In this document: piece after piece, positions 1 to 5,364 of the stretch
Layout: each line of letters opens with the position of its first letter
Position numbering within the stretch: the first letter of the stretch is position 1
From: Desulfuromonadales bacterium
Lineage (GTDB): Bacteria; Desulfobacterota; Desulfuromonadia; Geobacterales; Pseudopelobacteraceae
Assembly: GCA_015688915.1 (NCBI GenBank)
Contig: JAATGX010000196.1
Coordinates: 1 to 5,694 of the forward strand
Direction: 5' to 3'
Length of the DNA: 5,694 nt
Translations under genes and position numbers: made by a program
The notes under the pieces: generated by a model
The model's input: the letters and a program-made list of their open reading frames with translations, nothing else
Database searches by the model: none
Told to the model about the DNA's origin: nothing

Positions 1-46
1 CTGGAGTCACATACGCAAAGAGTGCTTCAGTCCGGCTGTCTTGTCC

Positions 47-85
47 GCGCATAATTTTCCTCAAGGATTACGAAGTATTATGCGC
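47..85. repeat. 9-bp perfect inverted repeat with 21-nt loop
   Basis: The left arm GCGCATAAT (47-55) is exactly complementary to the right arm ATTATGCGC (77-85). The 21-nt loop holds a minor TCCT/AGGA self-complementarity (57-60 with 63-66). On the plus strand the right arm is followed by a run of five A, not T, and on the minus strand no T-run follows, so it is not a textbook intrinsic terminator in either direction. It could be an operator or an RNA stem belonging to a gene outside the window. Confidence 0.5.
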
Positions 86-117
86 AAAAATGTATCATAA
101 ATCAGCAAAAACAGCTA

Positions 118-144
118 GTTGAAATTCAACAACCTGCTAGGTTG
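118..144 (-). terminator. Possible weak terminator after the LysM gene
   Basis: Read on the minus strand, the LysM stop codon (150-148) is followed within four bases by a hairpin CAACC-TAGCA-GGTTG (144-130). A near-palindrome GTTGAA-T-TTCAAC (130-118) comes next, and then a short T-run (T5, about 105-109). The stems are short and the T-run is about nine bases from the second stem, so this is at best a weak or imperfect intrinsic terminator. Confidence 0.3.
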
Positions 145-147
145 CCT

Positions 148-1746
148 TCAGTCGCTGCCTCCCGGATTTCCCACGCGGTAGCCGTTTTCTTCCACAAGAC
201 TCCGGGTGATTCCGTCCAGTTCCCTGTCGGTTATGAACAGCGACCCCCGGTCCGGTTCCGTTCCTTCAATCAGGATGCCGGACATCTGGACCGAATAGTT
301 CGTCGTATCCCCCGGCCAGAGCTGGTGAAAACCGTAGGTTGCGCGTATTCCCAGGATTGTCAGAATTTTTTCGGCCACCGTGCGGAAATCGTCCCGAGCC
401 TCCAACGCCACTACCTGCATGCCGCCCGACGTGAGGATTGCGGCAATGGTGCCGGCAGTCGGATCTCCGGAACAGAGGATCGCGTATCGTCGGCCGTTAT
501 GCTCAACGATTCTTTCGATCCTGACGGAGAGGGCGATGCCGCTGTCGCTGGCGGGGATTACCTTCAGGTGCTGGTCGCGCTCGACCCGCAGGGAAAGGGC
601 CGAGAGCAGGGCGTCCACAATCTCCGGCTGTGTCTTTGCGGCGACGCGTACCAGGCGGTTCCGCGAGGTTGGCCGTGCCGGTGGCGCCGAGAACGGCTCA
701 TGCAGAACAAACCCCTCCTTTTTCAGAAAAGCGGCCAGTACGGGCGGAGACTTCGTCTTTTCCGCATTCACCAGCAGAACATCACTCTTGAAAAGGCTCT
801 CGGCGGTCCGTTCCACTCTGAAATCGGACCGGACCGTGAGCTTCGGGTCGGCGCCGAACGCCAGCGTGAAGTTTTCCTCGACGGAATAGAACCGGCTGGC
901 GCCCAACAAGGCCGCGAGGAAACGCCTTCCGTTGGCGGGCGATTCCGTGACGACCCGCAGGGTGGGTTCCTGTTCGGCCATAAGCGACAGATACCGGGGA
1001 GGGATGCTTTTCCTCTGATCGATCAGTATCCTGCTTCCGTCCATGGCGAAGAAAACCGGATAACGGGCCGGGTCCAGCGAAAGGGAAAATGTCCCGGATG
1101 TGAAGGTCAGCGGCGGCAGCGTCCCCTGCCGCGCCGGATTGTCATGTTCCCATATCGGGCGGAGCAGGGCGATGGGGTTTCCCGCCGGGTCATCGGGCTT
1201 TGTGGCCGGTGCGGCCGTGTTTCCGGCCGGTTGATCGCCCTGGCGCGCGGCGATGGTTGTGGCGCTATGGCCGGTGGCGTTTCGGCTGTTTTGCGGATGC
1301 ACGGCCGGCGGTGCATCGGATGATGGTGCTGCGGTAATTTCTGTTCTGCCGGGAGATGGGCATCCCCTGCGGGGGACAAGTATCTCCTGCCCCGCATAGA
1401 GCCGCCTGATATTGAGGATCTTGTTTCTTTTTCTGACCTCCTCCGCAAACGGCGCGGTTTCCTCCCTTGTCAGGCCGCAGTCGCGTATGAGCAGTCTTTC
1501 AATGGTATCATTGGGCCTGACGGTAACCGTGATGTCGTCGGATGCTGCTGCAATCGCTCCCGCCGGTTTTTTTGCCTGCCGCTGTTTTCGTGGAGACGAA
1601 TCCGGTGACGCCGGGATACCTTCCAATGTCCCGGCGTCAGGTCTTGATGCGGGATTCACGGGGGCCTGCGCGGCCATGGCCCCTGATAGGGCACCAAGCA
1701 GGCAGATGATCGACAGATGTCGTGTTGTCGCGCTGAATGCTCGCAT
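148..1746 (-). CDS. Exported LysM-domain protein, function unknown
   Basis: This is a 532-aa protein. I place the start at the second of two adjacent ATG codons (1746-1744), because GGAG lies five bases upstream of it. The reading frame stays open to a TTG at 1845, but that extension lacks a signal-peptide-like start. Residues 1-25 form a Sec signal peptide with a basic/hydrophobic N-terminus and cleavage near AMA-AQ. A Pro/Ala/Lys-rich segment follows, then a LysM-like module at about 71-127 (ITVTVRPNDTIERLL at its start, RLYAGQEILVP at its end). LysM modules bind peptidoglycan or chitin-like glycans. Residues 129-192 are a low-complexity Ala/Pro/Thr linker. The C-terminal 340 residues (about 195-532) look like a folded alpha/beta domain that I do not recognise. 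I see no hydrolase motif, so catalysis is not claimed. By inference it is a periplasmic or cell-wall-associated protein. It ends 148 bases from the window edge with no partner gene visible downstream. Confidence 0.8.
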   Translation of the reverse strand: MRAFSATTRHLSIICLLGALSGAMAAQAPVNPASRPDAGTLEGIPASPDSSPRKQRQAKKPAGAIAAASDDITVTVRPNDTIERLLIRDCGLTREETAPFAEEVRKRNKILNIRRLYAGQEILVPRRGCPSPGRTEITAAPSSDAPPAVHPQNSRNATGHSATTIAARQGDQPAGNTAAPATKPDDPAGNPIALLRPIWEHDNPARQGTLPPLTFTSGTFSLSLDPARYPVFFAMDGSRILIDQRKSIPPRYLSLMAEQEPTLRVVTESPANGRRFLAALLGASRFYSVEENFTLAFGADPKLTVRSDFRVERTAESLFKSDVLLVNAEKTKSPPVLAAFLKKEGFVLHEPFSAPPARPTSRNRLVRVAAKTQPEIVDALLSALSLRVERDQHLKVIPASDSGIALSVRIERIVEHNGRRYAILCSGDPTAGTIAAILTSGGMQVVALEARDDFRTVAEKILTILGIRATYGFHQLWPGDTTNYSVQMSGILIEGTEPDRGSLFITDRELDGITRSLVEENGYRVGNPGGSD

Positions 1747-1907
1747 CATGTCTCCGGATGCAACGTTTGTCGGCCTGCGGGAAGCATTGAAACTCCATAC
1801 TCGAAGCCGGGCGAGTTTATCATTAAATGAGGAAATGCGGGACAATTTTTTCTCGAATAACCAAGGGAGCGGCAGGAATGGGGGAGAACGACGGAGGCCG
1901 ATCCACC

Positions 1908-2123
1908 TCAGTCAACCGCGGCTATCGTCACCGCCGCCACCGGGCAGCTCGCGGCGCACAGGCCGCATCGGTCGCAGCACCGGGAAGAGTGGATGGCAGC
2001 GACTTTGCGGTAGCCCCGTACTTCCAGGGTGATGAGCCGCAACGGACAGGCGGCGACACACCTGCCGCACCCGGTACAGCGTTCGGCGGTGATCAGGGGT
2101 GGGGTGGGAGAGGGCGGGTTCAG
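1908..2123 (-). CDS. Small 2[4Fe-4S] ferredoxin; start codon uncertain
   Basis: The protein has two complete cluster motifs, CTGCGRCVAACP and CDRCGLCAASCP, each of the CxxCxxCxxxCP type that binds one [4Fe-4S] cluster. It is therefore a bacterial-type 2[4Fe-4S] electron carrier, presumably cytoplasmic, with unknown redox partner. A Cys precedes the second motif (RCCDRC). The core is only about 58 residues and ends in AAVD. The start is odd. In frame there is no ATG, GTG or TTG between the domain and a GTG at 2237, which would add a 38-residue extension unlike a ferredoxin that overlaps most of the upstream gene. I chose the CTG at 2123-2121, which overlaps the upstream TGA stop (CTGA, the pattern of translational coupling) and gives 71 aa, normal for the family. 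Alternatives are the GTG at 2237 (109 aa) or a frameshift joining it to the upstream gene. I am confident of the domain and unsure of the start. Confidence 0.8.
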   Translation of the reverse strand: MNPPSPTPPLITAERCTGCGRCVAACPLRLITLEVRGYRKVAAIHSSRCCDRCGLCAASCPVAAVTIAAVD

Positions 2124-2299
2124 AGTCCCAGGTCCATCTGCTGCCAGGTGAATTCGGGCTTTTGCCTGCCATGGTTGCGCTTGAAAGGATAATAGCGGGG
2201 ACAGGAGGCAACAACAGCGTTGGCCGCCTGCTTGCACGTGCGGCGGCAGGATGTGCAGAGTTTGTTGGAGAGAAGGTTGTCGGTGTTTTTCTTTGCCAT
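2120..2299 (-). CDS. Small cysteine-rich protein (59 aa), unknown function
   Basis: ATG at 2299-2297, stop TGA at 2122-2120. The protein starts MAKKNTDNLLSNKL and carries LCTSCRRTCKQ followed ten residues on by SCPRYYPF, that is CxxCx3C...C (Cys 15, 18, 22 and 33). The tail is basic then polar (FKRNHGRQKPEFTWQQMD). The four cysteines could form a small zinc or Fe-S site. The closing CP resembles ferredoxin motifs, but the spacing is not that of a [4Fe-4S] ferredoxin. It has no signal peptide or membrane segment, so it is predicted cytoplasmic. Its stop codon overlaps the probable start of the ferredoxin, suggesting the two are co-translated and act together in a redox or metal role (inference). 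The Shine-Dalgarno site is weak (CCGGAC directly before ATG), and a strong hairpin sits 12 bases upstream. The coherent Cys pattern and natural composition argue that it is real. I have a loose impression of similar small proteins in Desulfuromonadia but cannot name the family. Confidence 0.65.
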   Translation of the reverse strand: MAKKNTDNLLSNKLCTSCRRTCKQAANAVVASCPRYYPFKRNHGRQKPEFTWQQMDLGL

Positions 2300-2311
2300 G
2301 TCCGGATACCG

Positions 2312-2340
2312 GCAGGGGCAGGTTTGAAGCCTACCCCTGC
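2312..2340 (-). other. 11-bp hairpin just upstream of the Cys-rich gene
   Basis: On the minus strand GCAGGGGTAGG (2340-2330) pairs with CCTGCCCCTGC (2322-2312) around a 7-nt loop CTTCAAA. This gives 11 consecutive pairs, one of them a U-G wobble. It ends 12 bases before the ATG at 2299. No T-run follows, so it is not a standard intrinsic terminator. It may be a 5'-UTR stem that affects translation or stability of the Cys-rich/ferredoxin transcript, or part of the adjacent repeat element. Confidence 0.55.
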
Positions 2341-2352
2341 AAAGTCGGCGTT

Positions 2353-2477
2353 ATTCCAATTCCAAATCAAAGCGCTCTCTTCGTTGGCTCGTCTTCGGCT
2401 CCTCAACGTACTACTTGTACGCCTTCGTCGCCTCAATCCTCGCCGCCTTGATTTCATCTTTGATTTGAAATTGGAAT
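2353..2477. repeat. 125-bp element with 20-bp imperfect inverted ends
   Basis: The left end ATTCCAATTCCAAATCAAAG (2353-2372) is complementary to the right end CTTTGATTTGAAATTGGAAT (2458-2477) at 19 of 20 positions. The 85-bp interior is quite different in composition, C+T-rich on the plus strand, with a central CGTAC-TACTT-GTACG hairpin (2407-2421) and repeated TCGTC/CTTCG words. It fills most of the spacer between the ilvE stop (2482) and the Cys-rich gene. Terminal inverted repeats, small size and no transposase suggest a non-autonomous mobile or REP/MITE-like interspersed element. On RNA the ends could also form a long stem that ends or stabilises ilvE transcripts. An 8-bp word TTATTCCA occurs at 2351-2358 and 2482-2489, but the first copy overlaps the left end, so it is not a clean target duplication. 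Confidence 0.6.
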
Positions 2478-2481
2478 TAGT

Positions 2482-3555
2482 TTATTCCACGAACCTGATC
2501 CAGCCGAACTCGTCCTTCAGTTTGCCGGTCTGGACACCGGTCAGGGTGTCGTATAATTTCTGGGTGATCCGGCCCACCTTCCCCTCCGTAAGTTGCAGGC
2601 ACGCATCCTTGTAGCAAAGCTTGTCCACCGGCGTGATCACGGCGGCGGTGCCGCTGCCGAATGCCTCGGTGACCTTGCCGGCCCTGATGTCGTTGAACAG
2701 CTCGTTCACGTCGATCTGCCGCTCCTCCACCCGGTAGCCCAGGGTCGGGGCCAGCTTCAGGACCGAGTCGCGGGTCACGCCCGACAGGATCGAACCGTTC
2801 AGGGGGGCGGTGACGATCGTGTCACCGTAGGCGAAGAACATGTTCATGGCGCCTACCTCCTCGATGAACCGCCGTTCCCGGCCATCCAGCCAGAGCACCT
2901 GGTCGTACCCCTTCTTCTTGGCTTCCAGTCCGGCCTTGAGCGAACTGGCATAATTGCCGCCGGTCTTGGCCTCGCCGGTGCCGCCCGGCGCGGCGCGGAC
3001 ATACTGGTCTTCCACCAGGATGCTGACCGGATTGAAGCCGGCGGCGTAGTAGGCGCCGACCGGGGAAAGGATCACGTAGAAATAGTAGTGGTTCGAGGGG
3101 TGGACTCCCAGAACCGGTTCCACCGCGATCATGGTGGGGCGGATGTAGAGCGAGGTCCCCGGAGCGGTGGGGATCCAGTTCCGTTCCAGGGAGACGAGTT
3201 GTTCGATCCCCTTGAGGAACAGCTCTTCCGGCACCTCGGGCATGCAGATGCGCTCGGCGGACTGGTTGAAGCGGCGGGCGTTCATCTCCGGGCGGAACAG
3301 GGCGATGCGGCCGTCCGCCCATTTGTAGGCCTTGAGCCCCTCGAAAATCTCCTGGGCGTAGTGGAATACCGTGCAGGCCGGATCGAGCACGAACGGCTCA
3401 TAGGGCTTGATGCGGGCGTCGCACCACCCCTGTCCGGCCTTCCACTCCACCAGGAGCATGCGGTCGGTGAAATGCTTGCCGAAACCGAGTCGGGATTGGT
3501 CCGCGGTTTTGGTCTTCATTTTTTCGGGTGGCAGGGGGAGCACGACGATGTCCAT
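2482..3555 (-). CDS. ilvE: Branched-chain amino acid aminotransferase (IlvE, BCAT)
   Basis: A 357-aa fold-type IV PLP enzyme. It transfers the amino group between glutamate and the 2-oxo acids of Leu, Ile and Val, the last step of their synthesis and the first of their breakdown, in the cytoplasm. Visible hallmarks are FEGLKAYK (71-78), the basic substrate-pocket segment RFNQSAERICMP (95-106), YIRPTMIA (137-144), the PLP-lysine segment GEAKTGGNYASSLKA with Lys197, FIEEVGAMN (230-238) and FGSGTAAVITP (299-309). Length and motif order fit the longer, eukaryote-like BCAT subgroup (about 340-360 aa), not the shorter enterobacterial IlvE. I start at the ATG at 3555. CCGGAGG lies upstream (11-base spacer), and the longer frame to 3651 would run through the promoter. 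The next gene downstream is separated by 182 bases holding a repeat, so ilvE is probably transcribed alone. No leader peptide rich in Leu/Ile/Val is visible. Confidence 0.95.
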   Translation of the reverse strand: MDIVVLPLPPEKMKTKTADQSRLGFGKHFTDRMLLVEWKAGQGWCDARIKPYEPFVLDPACTVFHYAQEIFEGLKAYKWADGRIALFRPEMNARRFNQSAERICMPEVPEELFLKGIEQLVSLERNWIPTAPGTSLYIRPTMIAVEPVLGVHPSNHYYFYVILSPVGAYYAAGFNPVSILVEDQYVRAAPGGTGEAKTGGNYASSLKAGLEAKKKGYDQVLWLDGRERRFIEEVGAMNMFFAYGDTIVTAPLNGSILSGVTRDSVLKLAPTLGYRVEERQIDVNELFNDIRAGKVTEAFGSGTAAVITPVDKLCYKDACLQLTEGKVGRITQKLYDTLTGVQTGKLKDEFGWIRFVE

Positions 3556-3566
3556 GATATGCGGGG

Positions 3567-3573
3567 CCTCCGG
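3567..3573 (-). promoter_or_regulatory. Ribosome binding site of ilvE
   Basis: On the minus strand CCGGAGG lies 11 bases before the ATG at 3555. The spacer is longer than ideal, but no other purine-rich site serves an alternative start. Together with the promoter it fixes the start at 3555, not 3651. Confidence 0.7.
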
Positions 3574-3592
3574 TGAATTTTCGTATGCTTGA

Positions 3593-3621
3593 CTTATACG
3601 TAAAATACCGTCGATCTTCAA
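3593..3621 (-). promoter_or_regulatory. Sigma70-type promoter of ilvE
   Basis: On the minus strand, -35 TTGAAG (3621-3616) and -10 TATAAG (3598-3593) are separated by exactly 17 bases. They match the consensus TTGACA/TATAAT at 4 of 6 and 5 of 6 positions. Transcription would start near 3586, leaving a 5' leader of about 30 bases before the ATG at 3555 that contains the ribosome site. Confidence 0.75.
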
Positions 3622-3672
3622 GGGAAAACTATGTTTATCGGGTAACCGCATGACTCAGGGGCTCGGCCACGA

Positions 3673-3807
3673 AGCGGTTCGGGCTCATACCCGGTAGCGT
3701 TTCAAAGCCGCTGTCGGAGGGGGATCTCAGGTAGCTAATTACCAGCTAAGTTTCCTCCCGTAGAGTCATATCCCACAAGAGCTCTACAACGAATAAACTC
3801 CGGGAGG
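3673..3807 (+). promoter_or_regulatory. Candidate RNA switch leader sequestering the ribosome site
   Basis: This leader precedes the duplicated membrane protein gene and contains several complementary segments. The first module pairs AGCGG (3673-3677) with CCGCT (3708-3712) around an inner CGGG/CCCG hairpin (3680-3683 with 3690-3693). A second is a small hairpin, either GGTA/TACC (3730-3733 with 3740-3743) or TAGCT/AGCTA (3732-3736 with 3744-3748). The key part is CCTCCCG (3754-3760), which is perfectly complementary to CGGGAGG (3801-3807), the ribosome site of the gene. It is extended by TAGAG/CTCTA (3761-3765 with 3782-3786). Alternatively, CCTCC (3754-3758) can pair with GGAGG (3716-3720), freeing the ribosome site. 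Two mutually exclusive pairings like this are the usual layout of a translation-controlling riboswitch. I do not recognise a known class and find no convincing match to the cobalamin, yybP-ykoY, GEMM or ydaO consensus as I remember them. The function is inferred from base pairing only. Confidence 0.4.
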
Positions 3808-3818
3808 TACCGCGAAAA

Positions 3819-4586
3819 GTGAAAGATATTCACACACCAAGCATAGGTAAACACTACTGGGCCGCCATTACTTTGGCAAGCATCTTCGGCACCAACCTGG
3901 GAGATTTCTACGCCCATAACAGTGGATTAGGCATTGGTGGCGGTTTATTGTTGTTGACTGCCATTTTTGCGCTGGTCAAATTCATCGAACAGACCGATAA
4001 AGCGCCGCATTACTATTACTACTGGCTTGCCATTATCATTATTCGTACCGCTGCCACCAATATCGCCGACTTCCTGGCGGGACGCCATGGCATGCATATC
4101 GACCGCATGCTACTATCCGTCGTACTGGCACTGCTCATGGCCGGCCTGGCCTGGAGCAGCCATTCGTCCGCACGGTCGGCAGCACGGAATAGAGACAATG
4201 ACGTGGACAACATGGCCGGGTCACCCAAAGCCAACGGCACATTCTGGCTGACCATGCTTGTGGCCGGCATTTTTGGAACCGTCTTTGGCGATCTTTGTTC
4301 CCATACACTGGGTAGCGGCGAAGCGCCCCTGCTACTGGCGGCAACCTTGGCACTGGTGCTCTATGCCGGCCGTGGGAGAGCACTTGCGACCACAGCATAC
4401 TACTGGTTTGCCATCGCAATCGTACGTACCGCCGGAACGGCCATCGGCGACTGGATTGCCGAGAGCCAACAGCTCCATCTCGGCCTTTCCGTCAGTACCA
4501 TGTGCACCGGTCTGTTGTTCGTGATGACGGTGATACTCTGGGATGCCCTGATCCGCACGAGACAGAGAACAGATACCGCGGTGTAG
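3819..4586 (+). CDS. Internally duplicated eight-helix membrane protein
   Basis: A 255-aa integral membrane protein, GTG start. The ribosome site GGGAGG (3802-3807) lies 11 bases upstream and there is no better alternative. Two halves repeat each other: residues about 12-113 and 143-241. Each half has about four membrane helices and two signature motifs: IFGTNLGDF (22-30) and RTAATNIADF (76-85) in the first, IFGTVFGDL (151-159) and RTAGTAIGDW (203-212) in the second. The middle linker (114-142) is polar and charged. The pattern resembles the uncharacterised bacterial membrane-protein group COG4705 (family assignment from memory). The four Gly/Ala-Asp motifs within helices suggest a symmetric transporter or channel whose aspartates could bind an ion, but the substrate is unknown. 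The next gene, a PAP2 phosphatase, starts 70 bases on, so they are probably co-transcribed. An RNA structure may control its translation. Confidence 0.85.
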   Translation: MKDIHTPSIGKHYWAAITLASIFGTNLGDFYAHNSGLGIGGGLLLLTAIFALVKFIEQTDKAPHYYYYWLAIIIIRTAATNIADFLAGRHGMHIDRMLLSVVLALLMAGLAWSSHSSARSAARNRDNDVDNMAGSPKANGTFWLTMLVAGIFGTVFGDLCSHTLGSGEAPLLLAATLALVLYAGRGRALATTAYYWFAIAIVRTAGTAIGDWIAESQQLHLGLSVSTMCTGLLFVMTVILWDALIRTRQRTDTAV

Positions 4587-4589
4587 CAG

Positions 4590-4620
4590 GGCCCGGCCCT
4601 TCCCGCACAACTGTCGGGCC
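4590..4620 (+). other. GC-rich intercistronic hairpin
   Basis: GGCCCG (4590-4595) pairs with CGGGCC (4615-4620) across a 19-nt loop, starting four bases after the stop codon of the membrane protein gene. No T-run follows, so it is probably not an intrinsic terminator. It may tune mRNA stability or partial read-through between this gene and the phosphatase gene. Confidence 0.4.
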
Positions 4621-4656
4621 GCACGGAAACAGCACTGATTGAGAACGGGAGACCCC

Positions 4657-5364
4657 ATGCAGTCGAACATTCGACGAGAAGCGCTGCTCGTAATCGTATT
4701 TCTGGCAATAGTAACGGCCATAATTGCCGCTACCGGGGCAGACGTGGCGGTATCGTCCTATTTCTACCAGTCCGGCGGGTGGCCGGTTGGAGAGCGGTTC
4801 CCCTGGAAGCTGCTCTATCGCATGGATCGTTACCCTGCACTTGTCATTGCGCTATTCGGCCTGTGTGCCGCCTGCTACGGCAGTTTCAAATCCTCGTGGC
4901 ATCCTTGGCGCCGTCGGGGAATTTTCCTGGTTCTGTTGCTGGCCCTGGGGCCGGGACTGCTGGTAAATGCCGTTTTCAAGGATCACTGGGGACGCCCGCG
5001 GCCCCGTGAGGTACTGGGATTTGGTGGTTCCCAGCAGTTTCTCCAACCCTGGCGGCCGGGTATCGACGGCCAGGGGCATTCCTTCCCCAGCGGACATGGC
5101 TCAGCCGCGTTCTACCTGACAGCGCCGTTTTTCATCTATCGTCGCACCAAACCTGCGATTGCCAGAAGGTGGTTGGCAGGCGGCCTCGGTTTCGGCTTGC
5201 TCATGAGCTATGCCCGCATAGCCCAGGGGGGGCATTTCCTGAGCGACCTCCTCTGGGCCTGGGGGATGGTGTATCTTACGGCGTTAGCGCTGTCGGCTCT
5301 GCTGTTGTCGTGCCGGACCGATGTGGTATATTTGACGAACCACGGGGAAGCAGAGGAGAACTGA
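4657..5364 (+). CDS. PAP2-family membrane phosphatase
   Basis: A 235-aa integral membrane acid phosphatase. The start is ATG at 4657, with GGGAG (4647-4651) five bases upstream; an earlier TTG at 4639 lacks such support. All three PAP2 motifs are present: KDHWGRPRP (108-116, the KxxxxxxRP motif), PSGH (144-147) and SYARIAQGGHFLSD (184-197). The last is the SRxxxxxHxxxD motif with Tyr in place of Arg at the second position, catalytic His193 and Asp197, and Arg187. His147 is the other expected catalytic residue. About six membrane helices are visible (about 8-24, 59-75, 88-107, 150-161, 176-189 and 204-218). Known relatives dephosphorylate phosphatidic acid, undecaprenyl pyrophosphate, phosphatidylglycerophosphate or lipid A at the periplasmic face; which one applies here cannot be read from sequence. 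The stop overlaps the next gene by one base, so the two are translationally coupled, and the two-component context makes envelope lipid remodelling the likely role (inference). Confidence 0.92.
   Translation: MQSNIRREALLVIVFLAIVTAIIAATGADVAVSSYFYQSGGWPVGERFPWKLLYRMDRYPALVIALFGLCAACYGSFKSSWHPWRRRGIFLVLLLALGPGLLVNAVFKDHWGRPRPREVLGFGGSQQFLQPWRPGIDGQGHSFPSGHGSAAFYLTAPFFIYRRTKPAIARRWLAGGLGFGLLMSYARIAQGGHFLSDLLWAWGMVYLTALALSALLLSCRTDVVYLTNHGEAEEN

Larger units (their letters stand above)
1..147. other. A+T-rich non-coding flank with inverted repeats
   Basis: I see no supportable gene here. The stretch is richer in A and T than the rest of the window. It lies beyond the stop codon of the leftward LysM gene, so it is the 3' flank of that gene plus whatever lies left of the window. 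It contains a 9-bp perfect inverted repeat and two small hairpins next to the stop codon, which have their own entries. Confidence 0.6.

Noticed and set aside
142..1323. 393-aa open frame on the plus strand
   Set aside because: It lies opposite the LysM gene, has Arg/Gly-rich shadow-like composition and no recognisable domain or ribosome site. The minus strand has a signal peptide and a LysM module.
1817..1845. Possible promoter TTGTCC-17-TGATAA for the LysM gene, minus strand
   Set aside because: The -10 matches the consensus at only two of six positions. The better -10 (TAAACT) would need a 20-base spacer. Too weak to annotate.
1912..2457. 181-aa open frame on the minus strand
   Set aside because: Its Arg-rich start is translated repeat element, and the rest overlaps the Cys-rich and ferredoxin genes in another frame with no family features.
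2353..2477. Hydrophobic peptide frame (ending STYYLYAFVASILAALI) across the repeat element, plus strand
   Set aside because: There is no start codon or ribosome site, and a stop lies upstream in frame. Probably a by-product of the repeat sequence.
2351..2489. 8-bp direct repeat TTATTCCA as a target-site duplication
   Set aside because: The left copy overlaps the inverted end of the element and the right copy lies partly in the ilvE stop and coding end, so it does not cleanly flank the element.
2593..3576. 327-aa open frame on the plus strand
   Set aside because: It is the antisense shadow of ilvE, whose motifs and promoter are clear on the minus strand.
3578..3606. Possible plus-strand promoter with -10 TAAAAT for the membrane protein operon
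   Set aside because: The -10 is good, but the matching -35 (TTTTCG) is poor. The real promoter of that operon is not identified.
3670..3712. tRNA-like words (TCGGGCTCATA..CCCG, reminiscent of an initiator tRNA anticodon arm)
   Set aside because: The loop is six bases instead of seven, and no acceptor stem, D arm or T arm of correct geometry can be drawn. More likely part of the leader structure.
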